Assembly (NCBI GenBank): GCA_951394045.1
Contig: OX595994.1
Location: forward strand, 806,001-870,000
Length of the DNA stretch: 64,000 bases
Reading direction: 5' to 3'
DNA from: Nitzschia sp. DOCU1
Taxonomy: Eukaryota; Bacillariophyta; Bacillariophyceae; Bacillariales; Bacillariaceae
In this document: in pieces, positions 9,281-20,204 of the stretch
Numbering within the stretch: the first letter of the stretch is position 1
How the letters are laid out: each line of letters begins with the position of its first letter
Translations under genes and position numbers: made by a program
Notes under the pieces: model-generated
Told to the model about the DNA's origin: nothing
What the model saw: the letters and a program-made list of their open reading frames with translations, nothing else
Databases searched by the model: none

Positions 9281-11818
9281 TCATGGGAACAGTTCTGGAT
9301 TGGCTGATATGGCGTCCAGCAACGCTTCATCGGATAGGCCAAGGGGAGAATCACCGTCCAGGTTAAGGCTGGGGCCAGTTCTGTTCTCGTTTCGGAGCAA
9401 CGTCCTTGACGCTTGGCTCTCATTATCCATAGTAGTCATCACCTTTGATTCTTCGATGTCAGTTGTACTTTTTGGCAGATCATCTAGATTCAGTGCCAGG
9501 AGAGCCTTTTCGAATTCCTCATCTCGCCACGCTGCAAACTCTTCCTGAATAGCGGGCAAGTAGTCTTCGCGGATTGGTACTGGAGCGCCCCGACCAAAGC
9601 AATCCGGGTCGTGACAGCCTTGAATGCAGGTCCAACTGTCAAACACTATAGTCCAAAAGATATTGTTGGACTTGTGTGAACGGCCGATCAGCTCACAGAA
9701 TCGATTTCGGCACATTTGAAAAGTAATGCTAACAGGAATATCACCTCGCGGCCCTCCATATTCCATGGACCAAGCTCGAATCGCCCCCTGTGTACCGCCA
9801 CGGCAGCCAAGAACTTCAATGACGACCTTCTCCAGGCTCGGAAGGGGGGACTTGGAGGAATGAATGGAAACTGCAGGTTGATAGACACGCCCATGCGGTT
9901 GAGAAGAACTACTCAGTTTGGTGGAGGACTCATCTTCCTCCACACGAAAGATCCGCTTCCCCTCAGATCCACCCAATGGTACCACCAAAGTCGCTGCAAG
10001 TGCACGAGCATGCGGCTCCCAGTTGTTAGCAACAACGTATTCCTCCAAAGTTGTTGTTGTGGTTGTAGGGGATTCCACCGGGTCGCTGCTGTCGTCCGAT
10101 TTGCCCTTGATAGCTGGCAGCGGAGGAAGCGGGTACACGTTGCCTTCTGCCGCTTCCAATCGATTCGGCTTTCCGTATTTGCTAGACCCAAAGCATCGAA
10201 AGAGTCGATTCCGGGTGTACACCCCCAAATCGATAAAGCATGACGTCTTTTCGGCGTCGTTGGTTTGCACAAACAAATACTTTGCCAGCGTAGGTCGGCG
10301 GTCGTGGAGCTGGTTCGTCCCCTGTTCTTCCGCAAGACGCGAAACCAAACGTTTGACAAAACGGCCGACAGTTGGGGCATCTTCAAAGAATCCTTCGTGA
10401 TCCAAGTCCACAATCCAATGTCGAGAAAACTTGCCGTCATTCGACGAGTCCAAGTCTATGATATGGCATCGTTCCATTGTTACACCCAAGTGTTCCTGGA
10501 GATCCGCGGCCAACTCCTGGCGAAATTCGTCCAGCAAGGCTTCTTCATCCACTCCCGTGTTGAATTTCTTGGAGAACTCCAAATCAAAATACAAACGACA
10601 CGGCGTTTTCTCTCGAATGACCTCGTATAAGTGCTTGTTGACACATTTTCGCCAATACCAGTCTGCGATTCTTCCAAAGTGACCCACAAGATACTTCCGT
10701 TTGCCTTGGGCCTTTTCCGTAGCAAAGATCCTTGGTTCCTTGCTCCAGAGAGGTTCTTGTTGAAGTGAAGTAGTATCGTCGGACAATGGTGATTCCTCCT
10801 CGTGCTCGTGGGCACCATATGACAAGGATCGGCGAGGTGAATGATCTCCCATCCTATGCAATCGTTTTCCTCCTGCTGCCGATGATGATTCCAACGACGA
10901 AGCCGATTCACTGGAAAGATACTCCCCGCCATGAAATTGCGATAGCACCGAGTGCTTGCCTAATAAATGATCCAAATGTTCCATGGCCATATCTTGTACA
11001 GGCCATGTTTTCAATGTTGTGGTTTGTCGAAAGGACTTCCGTTGCGATTCTAACTTCTCCTTGTACTTCAGCTTTTCTTGCATTAACAAATTGTGTTCAA
11101 TAGTTTGTTTCAGTTCTTGGGCCCGCTGATCTTGCTTGGAACTTGTCAAAGGCTTTTGATAAAATTTGTCAGGTGACAAGCCTTGGGAAACTTGTTTCTT
11201 GGGCGTCCCTTCGTTATTTTCTTTGTCACCAGTACGCCACGACTTGCGTCGACTCGTGCGGGGGGATTTTCGTGGTGAAGATTTCAAAGGAGACGGGCGA
11301 GCAGGGGAAGATACGGGGGTGGCAGCAGTAGCAACAACACTGCTAGACGGTTTTCGCCAAACTAAATGTTGAAACTCTGGGTCGTCATCGTCGTCACTGT
11401 CGGATCCTGCGTTGGCTTTTGCTGCATTAGAAGTTCGGTGGGATGATTTTTTCATCGATGATGATGGCTTGGATGGGGGAGGAGACGGGCGAGCAGGGGA
11501 AGATACGGGGGTGTCAGCAGCAACAGTAACAACATTGGTAGACGGATTTCGCCATACTAAATGCTGAAACTCAGGGTCGTCATCGTCGTCACTGTCGAAC
11601 CCTGCCTTTGCTTTTGCTGCACGAGAAGTCCGGTGGGATGATTTTTTCACGGCCGGTGATGGCTGTGTGTGGGGAGGAGACGGGCGAGGGGAGCCATGAG
11701 CCATATTGGTAGAGGGTTTCCGCCACACCAGGTGTCCAAACTCGTAATCGTCGTCGTCGCTGTCCGGGTCCGTCGATCTGGGTGGACGGCGGGCGATTAC
11801 ATCAGGTGATTTGCTCAT
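9281..11818 (-). CDS. PRIMPOL: PrimPol, DNA-directed primase/polymerase
   Basis: 845 aa, single exon; the ATG at 11818 is chosen because the frame beyond it opens only with TTG. The archaeo-eukaryotic primase core shows motif I LYFDLEF (DxE, residue ~413), motif II SRHWIV (SxH, ~470) and motif III FIDLGVYTRNRLFR (~530). A UL52-type zinc-binding module follows, with MCRNRFCELIGR and CIQGCHDPDC (~700-745). PrimPol reprimes stalled forks and bypasses lesions in nucleus and mitochondria. The N-terminal ~190 residues are unusual: three tandem repeats of DSDDDD-x-EF-x-HLVWR plus a Ser/Pro linker. The protein is longer than human PrimPol (560 aa) mainly because of this region. E2F-like sites lie upstream. 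Confidence 0.9.
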   Translation of the reverse strand: MSKSPDVIARRPPRSTDPDSDDDDYEFGHLVWRKPSTNMAHGSPRPSPPHTQPSPAVKKSSHRTSRAAKAKAGFDSDDDDDPEFQHLVWRNPSTNVVTVAADTPVSSPARPSPPPSKPSSSMKKSSHRTSNAAKANAGSDSDDDDDPEFQHLVWRKPSSSVVATAATPVSSPARPSPLKSSPRKSPRTSRRKSWRTGDKENNEGTPKKQVSQGLSPDKFYQKPLTSSKQDQRAQELKQTIEHNLLMQEKLKYKEKLESQRKSFRQTTTLKTWPVQDMAMEHLDHLLGKHSVLSQFHGGEYLSSESASSLESSSAAGGKRLHRMGDHSPRRSLSYGAHEHEEESPLSDDTTSLQQEPLWSKEPRIFATEKAQGKRKYLVGHFGRIADWYWRKCVNKHLYEVIREKTPCRLYFDLEFSKKFNTGVDEEALLDEFRQELAADLQEHLGVTMERCHIIDLDSSNDGKFSRHWIVDLDHEGFFEDAPTVGRFVKRLVSRLAEEQGTNQLHDRRPTLAKYLFVQTNDAEKTSCFIDLGVYTRNRLFRCFGSSKYGKPNRLEAAEGNVYPLPPLPAIKGKSDDSSDPVESPTTTTTTLEEYVVANNWEPHARALAATLVVPLGGSEGKRIFRVEEDESSTKLSSSSQPHGRVYQPAVSIHSSKSPLPSLEKVVIEVLGCRGGTQGAIRAWSMEYGGPRGDIPVSITFQMCRNRFCELIGRSHKSNNIFWTIVFDSWTCIQGCHDPDCFGRGAPVPIREDYLPAIQEEFAAWRDEEFEKALLALNLDDLPKSTTDIEESKVMTTMDNESQASRTLLRNENRTGPSLNLDGDSPLGLSDEALLDAISANPELFP
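11285..11770 (-). repeat. three ~190-bp tandem repeats inside PrimPol
   Basis: In the coding strand, GACGGGCGAGCAGGGGAAG-type linkers recur (plus-strand ~11287 and ~11477, with a shortened version at ~11675). Acidic blocks encoding DSDDDD...EFxHLVWRKPS lie ~11345-11405, ~11540-11600 and ~11700-11765. The middle and start-distal units are nearly identical in DNA, pointing to recent duplication. Confidence 0.85.
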
Positions 11819-12407
11819 GGTATTGCTGTCCAAGCTGTCGTCGTAACAATGATGGTTTGCCTTTTAATCTTATGACAGGAAATGATACTGGCTGGTTCTC
11901 ATTGCCTACTGGCAAATAGGCAAATGCGAAGAGTAAAAGCAGAAGTAATATTAATAGATGAAGGGAACAGAAGCAAGCAGAGGCAAGGACATGTTCACAT
12001 GATGTTGTCTTTCCTCATCTTCCCAGCGCGCCCTCTTCTACAATTTTGGCGCGAAATTTGGAGCGGCGGGCGTACCGTTACTGTTTGGCGAAATATTTAG
12101 TATTCTAATTAGGGGTTCCTCCCGCCCTCATCCTTTGCGGACCCGGCGCGGTTGTGACGACATCAAAGTCGTACGATAGGCACATATCGATGATGATGTG
12201 AGCGATCGATGACGGCAAAACAAAAGAGAGAAAAGTTCTGCTGTATAATCATACCTTGCTTCTTTCATTCCTCCTTGATGCTGAAAGGAAGGGTCGGAAG
12301 TCCACACACGAGAACGACTTGCCGTATAGCTTTCTGGTGAAATCGTAATTGTTGCATTGAAACTATTGGAGTCACAATTTTAACAAGCAGCTTGACGCTT
12401 GACGGCG
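11819..12407. promoter_or_regulatory. divergent promoter, PrimPol / PP1
   Basis: 589 bp between outward-facing ATGs. It carries two E2F-like sequences, TTTTGGCGCGAAA (12044-12056) and TTTGGCGAAA (12084-12093), which suit the PrimPol side. No other gene was recognised. Confidence 0.55.
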
Positions 12408-13737
12408 ATGGATTTCTCCGCTGTCACGGATCGACCGAGTGAGCCGCCAGCCCCCCAACACGCACTACCCTTGTCTGCTGCGGTGGATAATGAAACGACT
12501 CCTGCCACCGTACCTGTTATTGATCCGGGCCCCATCCTCCTCCCCGATGTCCTTTCCAATCTGCCCGATGCCGGCGGCGCCGAATCCGCAATGAACGTGG
12601 ACATTCCAGCGTCCCTGTCGGGAATTTCACAGGCGAGAGACGAATTTCATTTACATGCACCGGATGCCACTCCACCTGTAGTTTTGGAGACTATGGAACC
12701 TGTCATTGCGATATGTCAGCGGTTGTTGGGTTTACGAGGCAGTCCTCCTGGAACCATGGCGAGTCTGTCTGATTCGGAAATTAAGCTTCTTTGTACTCGC
12801 GTCCGGCCCATTTTATTGGAGCAACAGCCCATGCTACTCGAATTGGAAGCACCAATCAAAATATGTGGAGATGTTCATGGGCAATACTCGGATTTGCTTC
12901 GCCTTTTTGAGTATGGCGGATTTCCGCCGGTATCCAATTATTTGTTTCTAGGGGACTATGTTGATCGAGGCAAACAGTCCATTGAAACGATTTGTTTATT
13001 GCTGGCCTACAAGATTCAATACCCCGAAAACTTCTTTATTTTAAGGGGAAATCATGAAAGCGCGGGGATCAATCGGATCTATGGATTCTATGACGAATGC
13101 AAGCGTCGCTATAGCATCAAGCTATGGAAAGTCTTTTCGGATGTGTTTAATTGTTTGCCGGCAGCGGCCTTGGTGGATGAGAAAATTTTGTGCATGCATG
13201 GGGGTCTTAGCCCAGAACTCAAGGACTTGCAACAGATTGCGGATATTACAAGGCCGTGTGATGTGCCAGATATGGGGCTCTTGTGTGATATATTGTGGAG
13301 TGATCCTGCCCCCAACATCAAGGTACGAGATTGTCGTTTCTCGACGCTACGTAAATCCTTGACAATGCTGCTGCTCACCACCAGTAATTTCTTTTCGTTT
13401 TGCTTCTCTACTGTAGGGTTGGGCAGAAAATGACAGGGGAGTATCGTTTGTATTTGGAGTGGATGTCGTCACCACCTTTTTGGAAGTGCAGGACTTGGAT
13501 TTGATTGTGCGGGCGCACCAAGTAGTGGAGGATGGATACGAGTTTTTCGCGGGAAGACGGCTAGTGACGTTATTCTCGGCGCCAAACTATTGCGGGGAAT
13601 TCGATAATGCTGGTGGAATGATTTCAGTGGATGAGAATCTCATGTGCTCCTTCCAAATACTCAAGCCGTCGTCAAGGTCGGCCCGGTTTGCCAAATCGCA
13701 ACAAGAAGAGCAAGCCGCCAAAGAAAACGCCAAGTAA
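12408..13737 (+). CDS. PPP1C: serine/threonine protein phosphatase PP1 catalytic subunit
   Basis: Exons 12408-13322 and 13417-13737 are joined in phase over a 94-bp intron (411 aa). The frame has an earlier TTG at 12399, but ATG at 12408 is the likely start. All metal-site motifs of PPP phosphatases are present: [22 protein letters not shown], and in exon 2 [27 protein letters not shown] and [13 protein letters not shown]. The core is very close to animal PP1. A ~100-residue Pro/Ala/Asp-rich N-terminal extension is absent from canonical ~330-aa PP1. PP1 works with regulatory subunits in cell-cycle, transcription and metabolism; the extension may modify targeting. Confidence 0.93.
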
Positions 13738-13847
13738 CAAAATGCCTTGTTGTTGTTCTACTAGCTAAAGTCTTTGTATTGGTAAGATGGATTCATACAG
13801 AGGAGTGTTACTATCTTCATGCTGTGTCGTGACCATGGCCGCAATAG

Positions 13848-14423
13848 TTATTCTGTCAAATCCACTCTGCATTCTTCTTCTTCCTCATCCTCCGCGTCGT
13901 CGTCGTCATCGTCCCAGAAACACCAATGAGCTTGTCGCAACTCCTCCAGGCTTCGCTGTCTCATGGGGACCTCCATAGTATCCGACCAGTCGTCCGTTCT
14001 GCTATCTTGGTACGTCATCGTCCGAGTGCAATCCAACATTCGGCATGCCACTCTAGAAAAGATGCCTCTGTTGTTTGACGTATCTCTTCGAGTTTTTTGG
14101 GGCTTGTCTTGAAAACGTCTGTAAAACGAATTCCAATGTTCCGATGATGTTCGGCTGTTGGAATGTCCATCAAATCCAAGCAGGGTCGGGCGGTGCTGTC
14201 GGAAGGAGCCGTTGCTACTTCTACTTCCGCTTCTAGGGGGTGGTAGCTCTCCAACTGCAACTTTCTTGAAGGAAGACGTGGAACTTTCGTCATTGGAAGA
14301 CCATGAACCAAATGATGAGCAGGAATTCCGACGACGAGTCTTGCGCTGAGGGCTTTGTTTACCTGCCCAGAGGCGCGTGGGGAGAACAAAGGCTTTGTTG
14401 CTGTTGTAGGACTGGTCAATCAT
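13848..14423 (-). CDS. hypothetical Ser-rich protein with acidic tail
   Basis: 191 aa from the first ATG (14423); the frame continues upstream without an ATG, so an unseen 5' exon is possible. It begins MIDQSYNSNKAFVLPTRLW, continues through a Ser/Arg-rich middle and ends in HWCFWDDDDDDAEDEEEEE. No domain was recognised. It is convergent with PP1, whose stop is ~110 bp away. The biased composition makes this less certain than its neighbours. Confidence 0.5.
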   Translation of the reverse strand: MIDQSYNSNKAFVLPTRLWAGKQSPQRKTRRRNSCSSFGSWSSNDESSTSSFKKVAVGELPPPRSGSRSSNGSFRQHRPTLLGFDGHSNSRTSSEHWNSFYRRFQDKPQKTRRDTSNNRGIFSRVACRMLDCTRTMTYQDSRTDDWSDTMEVPMRQRSLEELRQAHWCFWDDDDDDAEDEEEEECRVDLTE

Positions 14424-15404
14424 TGTAGATTTGATATGCTTTTCTTGTGTGACTTGATGAAATTCGTATGAGGGCTCAGGGTTTGCCAAAAAATATGCGC
14501 ATTGTATTTTGATGTCTCATCGGGGTGGACATTCCAAAATGCATCTGGAAATTCCATTTTCAGGTGACTGAGTTGGATATGTTCGTGATTGAAGGGGAGT
14601 ACTTTGGAGCTTGTTCGTCCACATGGGTCGACCCACGACGTTCAACAACTGTTGTTTTCAATCATTATTCTCGATCACTCCGATCTTGTGTCTGCGCACC
14701 TTCGTGATCGTGGGTATGGCCCATTCCTTCCACGTTGACCGTCCACGTTGACCGGTGTCAGGCCGGCTTTCCTTCACGCCCTGCGTCGAAGATACAACCT
14801 GATGAATTTCCAACGTGAAGGTCGTCGCTTGTTAGCAAGTTGTTCCACTTATTTGGATATCCATGCACATATTTCATCGTGTGCCACACACATAATAATC
14901 AAATCATCACATTTGACAACATCACCCAGGGCCAAAAGTCAAGGACAGAAAAAACGGCGACATGACTACGAAGAAGATCTTGGATCTTTGACTAGTTCGA
15001 TCGTGTTCTTGGAGCACATCTGCCCAAAAGAAATATAAGAAGAAATATAGAATGATCATGTCGATTGATTCGATTCATTCCTTCATTCTCTGCAAAAGAG
15101 AGTTACTTTCTTCCTCTACTACCCTACAAGAAAACCATGAACCAAGGACAACGCCCACTTGTGGTATGGTATTCATAGTTAGATTACAGTGCTACTTACA
15201 CTAATTATTATGAGTCGTCATTGTGCTGTTCAGGACGGTTGCTCTTCGTCTCTCGTACTACGTAGCGGCCGTTCAGCACTTCGTTGTCGCCGTATGACAT
15301 CATGAGACTAATGCTGGGTTTTTCAAAGTGTTGCGATACTACTAATACGGACACTAGCACCCCTAGCTAGAGTGATATAATAAATTAAGGTCGAGAAAGA
15401 TGAT
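14424..15404. other. intergenic ~1 kb with a 13-bp tandem repeat
   Basis: No supported gene. The 13-mer TCCACGTTGACCG occurs twice back to back at 14729-14741 and 14742-14754. A 96-codon plus-strand frame at 14748-15038 has no recognisable domain. Confidence 0.5.
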
Positions 15405-16190
15405 TTACTTTGTTTCTTTCGACTTGTAGTCACTTGGACTTGTTCCGGGGATTTTCGTCGAGCTTGAAGGCAAAATCAAGCTTGTTAGACCTTCGAAAAG
15501 GGAGGCAGCAACGGCAGTTGTCGCTGCCATTGGAATGCTAGCAGCGCCTCCAGAGAGATTTACAAATTCTCCGTTCTCCAATTCGTCGAGTCTTGCCTCT
15601 AAGAATTTCCAGGTTTCTCGGTATTCTGGTGATGTATCTGTTAGAAGATGAAGCTCTGAAGCGACGAATATCCCACCGAGTGCCGTTTGATACATGGTGG
15701 AACTTTCAGTCGGCGCCACCAACTCAACAAATTCGTGTAGCTGTGATCTTGTCGTCACAGGTGTCGACAATCCCATCGCCATTCCATGGTGCCACTGTCC
15801 ACTTTGTGCCAATGGGATAACTTGCTCGAGCCGCCACTTAATTTTCTGGAATGTGGACCATTCTGACTTTTCGGGATCCTCGCGAAGCTGCCGATTGAAA
15901 TCGTCCATGAGCCAATGGACCAACTCGGTCGGCGTCAACAAGCCCGACATGGAAATAGTCATCTTTGGATCCTCCAGAACAGCCGCCGTGATGGCATCCT
16001 GAGTCCATCCGTGTTGTGGAACTTGTTTCAATGCCGCTTTTGCCAATGCCTGTTTTACCTCTGCCATGGACGCGGTGCTGCCAGCCCGATTCGTCGTGTC
16101 TCCTGTTGCATCGCCGGTCGAGGCGGAAAATAGTCGAAGTTTGCCGCCGACAAGTCTTGTTGGACAACGCCTCAGATATCGATGGAGCAT
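15405..16190 (-). CDS. COQ9: ubiquinone biosynthesis protein COQ9
   Basis: 261 aa, ATG at 16190. The N-terminus MLHRYLRRCPTRLVGGKLRLFSAS is a basic, hydroxylated mitochondrial presequence. The COQ9 lipid-binding fold shows ALKQVPQHGWTQDAI, a long amphipathic middle (IKWRLEQVIPLAQSGQW), HEFVELVAPTESSTMYQTA and WKFLEARLDELENG. COQ9 binds lipid and presents CoQ intermediates to COQ7 on the matrix side of the inner membrane. The C-terminal ~30 residues are low-complexity and Ser/Lys-rich. Confidence 0.88.
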   Translation of the reverse strand: MLHRYLRRCPTRLVGGKLRLFSASTGDATGDTTNRAGSTASMAEVKQALAKAALKQVPQHGWTQDAITAAVLEDPKMTISMSGLLTPTELVHWLMDDFNRQLREDPEKSEWSTFQKIKWRLEQVIPLAQSGQWHHGMAMGLSTPVTTRSQLHEFVELVAPTESSTMYQTALGGIFVASELHLLTDTSPEYRETWKFLEARLDELENGEFVNLSGGAASIPMAATTAVAASLFEGLTSLILPSSSTKIPGTSPSDYKSKETK

Positions 16191-16533
16191 ATTTGATCCT
16201 ACTGTGTTGCTCAGTGACTACTCTTGTCTGGTTATTGTATGTCGAGAGGGGAGAGAGGGGCTGAGACTTTGTCGTAACAGTGTATCGATACCACATACAC
16301 ACCCGCCGCCGGCGAGGACCATCGTCGTCAGCACCGCACCGCAAACACACGGGCGGTGGCTGGTTTCAGGACTTTAATCGGAGCAGTCGAAACCAATGAC
16401 GTGTTTATTGCAGAAGGACAAACGGGCAACAACGGGTGCCATAGTAGGCAATCTCTCTACCACTCTAGGAATACGTCGGCACTAGTACTAGATGTTCTTG
16501 TACTACTACTACAGCAGCGATAACAAGTCACTC
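16191..16533. promoter_or_regulatory. COQ9 upstream region
   Basis: 343 bp between the COQ9 start and the 3' end of the receptor gene. It contains CCAATGACGTG at 16393-16403, a CCAAT box fused to a TGACGT core. No gene was seen. Confidence 0.4.
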
Positions 16534-19477
16534 CTATCTGTGGCCTTGACGAGCGTCGTCTTGGGTTCCGGTTAGCTTCACCTGCTCCGCTCTTGCCGAT
16601 AAAATAAAGTTGCTGCTGCTCCCTTGCAGAGCTTGGTGCGGATGGTGCGCAATAATATAATGCTCAAGTTTCTCCTGAAGACGTTCGAGTTTTTCGTTCA
16701 ACGACTTGTGGCGGGACTCGGCGTGGCGAAGACTCTTCTGCAACTTTTCGACTTCCTCCCCATGCCGGCCAGTTGTTTGAATGATCCGAATCCCCTCTAG
16801 TCCGGACGGCTCTTTGCGCTTCTTTCGCTTTCCAGAGACCCCCGCGGTCATTGCAAGAATGTGGCCATCCCAGGTTGATGGGCGCGGTGCGCGTTCTTTG
16901 TTTGGTGAATCCTCAGAATCCCTGGAAGTTACTGAAGCTTCCCGATGCGACATAAGCATGGAATCGGGTCCCGGTCCGGAAAGGCTTTTCGGGTCTAGTA
17001 GAGCTTCACGGAGATATCTTATCTTTGGCACGAAAATAAGCATCAATGGGCACATGGTGGTCAAAAACACAACGCCAACCTTCACGAAGAAGACGGCCCT
17101 CGGGTTATCGTCTAGGAGTTTCAGCAAAGGCCAGCCCACAGTCCAGACTTGGACAACAGTGATCAACGAGGCACCAATCCACAGGCTCTCTCCATAATCC
17201 GTGGAAATCTTACGGCATTCGTAGGCCTGCACCAGAGCCACAAGCGACACGACGTAGTTTATGCCCAACATCAGGCCCAAATACACTCGATAGTCTTCCG
17301 AATTGCAGTACCCATAGGTAGGCACATCCTCTAGATCCAGAGTTGTCGGTGGATCGTCGATCGGCGATCGGACCCACACCACGGGATCTTTTATGTTCCA
17401 AGTCATCAAAACGATCAAGTTAGCTCCGCCAATCACCAGCAATGGTACGAGGACGTCGAAGGTTTCAAGTTTTATCCGTTGCATATTCCGCGCCCTTCGA
17501 AACATCTGAAGAAGATAATTTACATTAGGAACCAAATGCAAGGTTTCCCGATATGGGTCGTCGATGTCAGTCACTTACTCGATTGATGAGCCAAACTTTG
17601 GCAGAGAGTGGTGTAAATATGATAACGTAGCCAATACTGTAGAGCCACATGGACGCCATGCAGCTGCGGTTACAGGCACTGATTGATGCCATGTCATCTT
17701 CGACTCCAAAAAGGAAGATGCACCCTGCCATCATTAATGTTCCAAAACAAATCATGTAAAGAAAAGTTGATTGCGACGCCCGGACAACTTTTGTGTTCTG
17801 GTATCGCCAAACCCACGAAGCAAAATAAAGACTGAAGAAACAGCTCAGTCCACCCAGACTCCAACCAATGATGCGAGACGTTTTCCCAATGTACAAGTCC
17901 GGAGACGTCGCGGGTTGGTGCACGTCAAGGGACATTTCGTAGAACATGGAAATCGGGATCGATCCTGGCCGCACGTCATGTTGATAGATCAACCGTTCCC
18001 ACGACGCCTCTACCTTTTCTCGAACTTTTTGCCGGTTATCGGGGGAAAACTCACCACCGACTAAGTAGTCGTAAACTTGATTATCAATTTCCGACCACAC
18101 GAAAAACGATTCGGGAACTCGGAACGTAGCTGCTAAGTTCCTCGATTCGGTCAGATTCAACATAACCTCTTCATACCCATCAATTCTGGACCCCTTGAGA
18201 CTCGAGTAGGTCAGCGGCTGTTCACGTTCACGTACGTGATCCAGATCTTGGTCTATAATGAAACTGTAAAAGTCTCGAATTGCAGATGCCGCCGCTGTGG
18301 AAGCCAAGGTGGACATCGTCCCCACCATCATATCAGTTGCTCCGAAAGGTACTCGGTTGACGGTGCCCCATAATTCGCTGGTCTCAGAATATGGGCACAA
18401 CTCAGGAGTACAATCTATCATGGTATTTCCTGCTCCTTCGCGTACCAAGTAGTTGTGGGACCCGGGGATAGGTGCGAAACCTACCGTTGACATGCTCAAA
18501 AGATCGACCGGGTGATCGACACTGATCGTCATGGCGCATTTTCCCTCGCGAAAGAGTTCGAGATTCATGGACGAGTCCAACTGCAGTTCATCTGGAGCCC
18601 CGAACTTGAGCTGCTGTTCCATGAATACCAAAACGTTCTCTAAACTAGGATTGACCAGGGGTTTCATGCCAATCTGCGAGGTGTCGTCGAGACCAAACAT
18701 CCACCCCGTAGAAGAGCCATCAACCTGAGTCATCTGAGCAAGTGTCATTCCGATGTAAGTCATGCTCAGTGATGTGCACGTTCCGTTCTGCTGCTGATCC
18801 ATCTGGCGTCGACAAATCTCCTCTGTTAACCGACCCAGACAGGAGCCATAAATTGCAGACCCATCTGGCCCCAACTCTTCATTGTGCAAAGCAGCTGCTA
18901 CTCGAATGTATTCCCCCCATGTTACGGGAGTGGGCAAGTTTAACGAATCGAGATAGTCTTTGCGATACAAGAGCAGTGCCTGGTTTCCGGCTAATAGTGG
19001 TACCCCTCGAACCTTGCCATCCAGCGAAGCGATTTGTGTCCTATAGTAAGGAAGCAAGTCGTTCCATAGCCCCAATATACTATCTCCTCCTGTCTCGTCG
19101 TCCGTGGATGGGGGAATCGTTGCTAGTCCTTCTTGCTCGAGCAAATCTCCCATCAACAGTGGCGGAATAATAAAGCCGGCATAAAACCCGCTCCGAGTTT
19201 TCACGTCATACCGAATGTCTTGTCTTAGGTCTCGCAGTGATGGCAACACGCTCAGCTCAATATTTGAAATCTTGTTTTCCTGTTGAAGCATTTCGTTATA
19301 AGCAACCAAATAGGCTTGGATCGGGGGAGCCATAGCAGCAGATATGGCGATCCGGACAATTTCAGGACGACCAGAAAACGAGGTGGGACATTCCTTCGAT
19401 GTTTCGCTCTCTTCTTCAACATCTTGCAGCTCTCTACTGCTGTGCCCCTGCACAGAAGATCCCACGGGTGCTGACAT
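16534..19477 (-). CDS. family C (GABA-B-like) 7TM receptor with solute-binding ectodomain, copy A
   Basis: Exons 19477-17579 and 17505-16534 join in phase across a 73-bp GTAAGT...CTTCAG intron (956 aa). Residues ~60-450 resemble a bacterial extracellular solute-binding protein (family 1): YAGFIIPPLLMGDLLEQ, GVPLLAGNQALLLYRKDYL, TWGEYIRVAAAL. Seven helices follow from ~536 (IIGWSLGGLSCFFSLYFASW; YMICFGTLMMAGCIFLFG; WLYSIGYVIIFTPLSAKVWL; then four in exon 2), with the family C features of a conserved Cys in loop 2 and NxDDNPRAVFF between helices 6 and 7. The cytoplasmic tail ends in a coiled coil (LQKSLRHAESRHKSLNEKL). No signal peptide is evident at the first ATG, so a 5' exon may be missing. 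It is divergent from copy B. Confidence 0.85.
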
Positions 19478-20204
19478 GCTGTTATAAGATCAGCAGAAAA
19501 CGATTCCTTTGTACGAACTTCACAAAGGTCACTTTCGTCTTGCTAGGGTTTGTGTTTGTTGCATCCGCGTGAGCGAAACGGAACCTCTCCATCGTTATTA
19601 CCGGTAGATAGTTGCGGTGGACATGGTGAATCTCGGGGATACATGCTGTTGTTTTTCAGTCCAAGGAGTCAAAATTTTAAGTCGTTTTCCCGCCGAAAAG
19701 GGAATGACCCTCGCGTCCGTTGGACGAGGCCGGCGGCTTCTGGAATAAGGGATCCCGAGCAAGTCAAATTTCCGCCCCTATTTGTTCGAACGACTTGTGG
19801 CCGTGCTTGCGCGGGCTAAAAAGACTCTGTGTCGTCTTCGATCTCACTCGACTCACGCCGTCGGAAGGAGTGAGTATTGGGAGGGTCACCGCACCCGAAG
19901 CAATCCTATTGACATCTTGTGCGTGCGAGGAGGCGCTTCCGAATCATCTCTTTGTTGCTGCCAACAAAGTCGCAAGTGGCCGACAATAGTGGCTCAATAT
20001 TAGTGCTGGGAAGGCTCAAAAGAGTTGCAGCAGCAGCTAGTCGAAGTAGAGAGATTCAAGCTTATTCCTCTCTGGTACACATTCTGCCTCCAACATCGAT
20101 TTCTTGCAAAAGGCGCGGTTGATTCATTATTCCCCCAATTTTCTTCAGATCCATTTTTAGGCCGCAATCGACTCTTGATATTGCTTGAAGGCGTGTCTCA
20201 TATC
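19478..20204. promoter_or_regulatory. shared divergent promoter of the two receptor genes
   Basis: 727 bp between the outward-facing ATGs. It contains TTTTCCCGCCGAAAA (19685-19699), a textbook-like E2F sequence. The frame of copy B is open upstream to at least 20025 but without ATG; a first exon coding a signal peptide for either gene could be hidden here. Confidence 0.5.

Noticed and set aside
9918..10440. Frames of 160-175 codons antisense or shifted within PrimPol
   Set aside because: Shadows of the PrimPol reading frame; no domains.
13323..13416. Apparent C-terminal truncation of PP1 (stop after ...[11 protein letters not shown])
   Set aside because: A GTACGA...CTGTAG intron restores the frame and joins directly to the conserved [11 protein letters not shown].
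17506..17578. Two separate genes (N-terminal binding protein and C-terminal membrane protein) instead of one receptor
   Set aside because: A 73-bp intron with GTAAGT and CTTCAG joins them in phase, and copy B has the same order in one exon.
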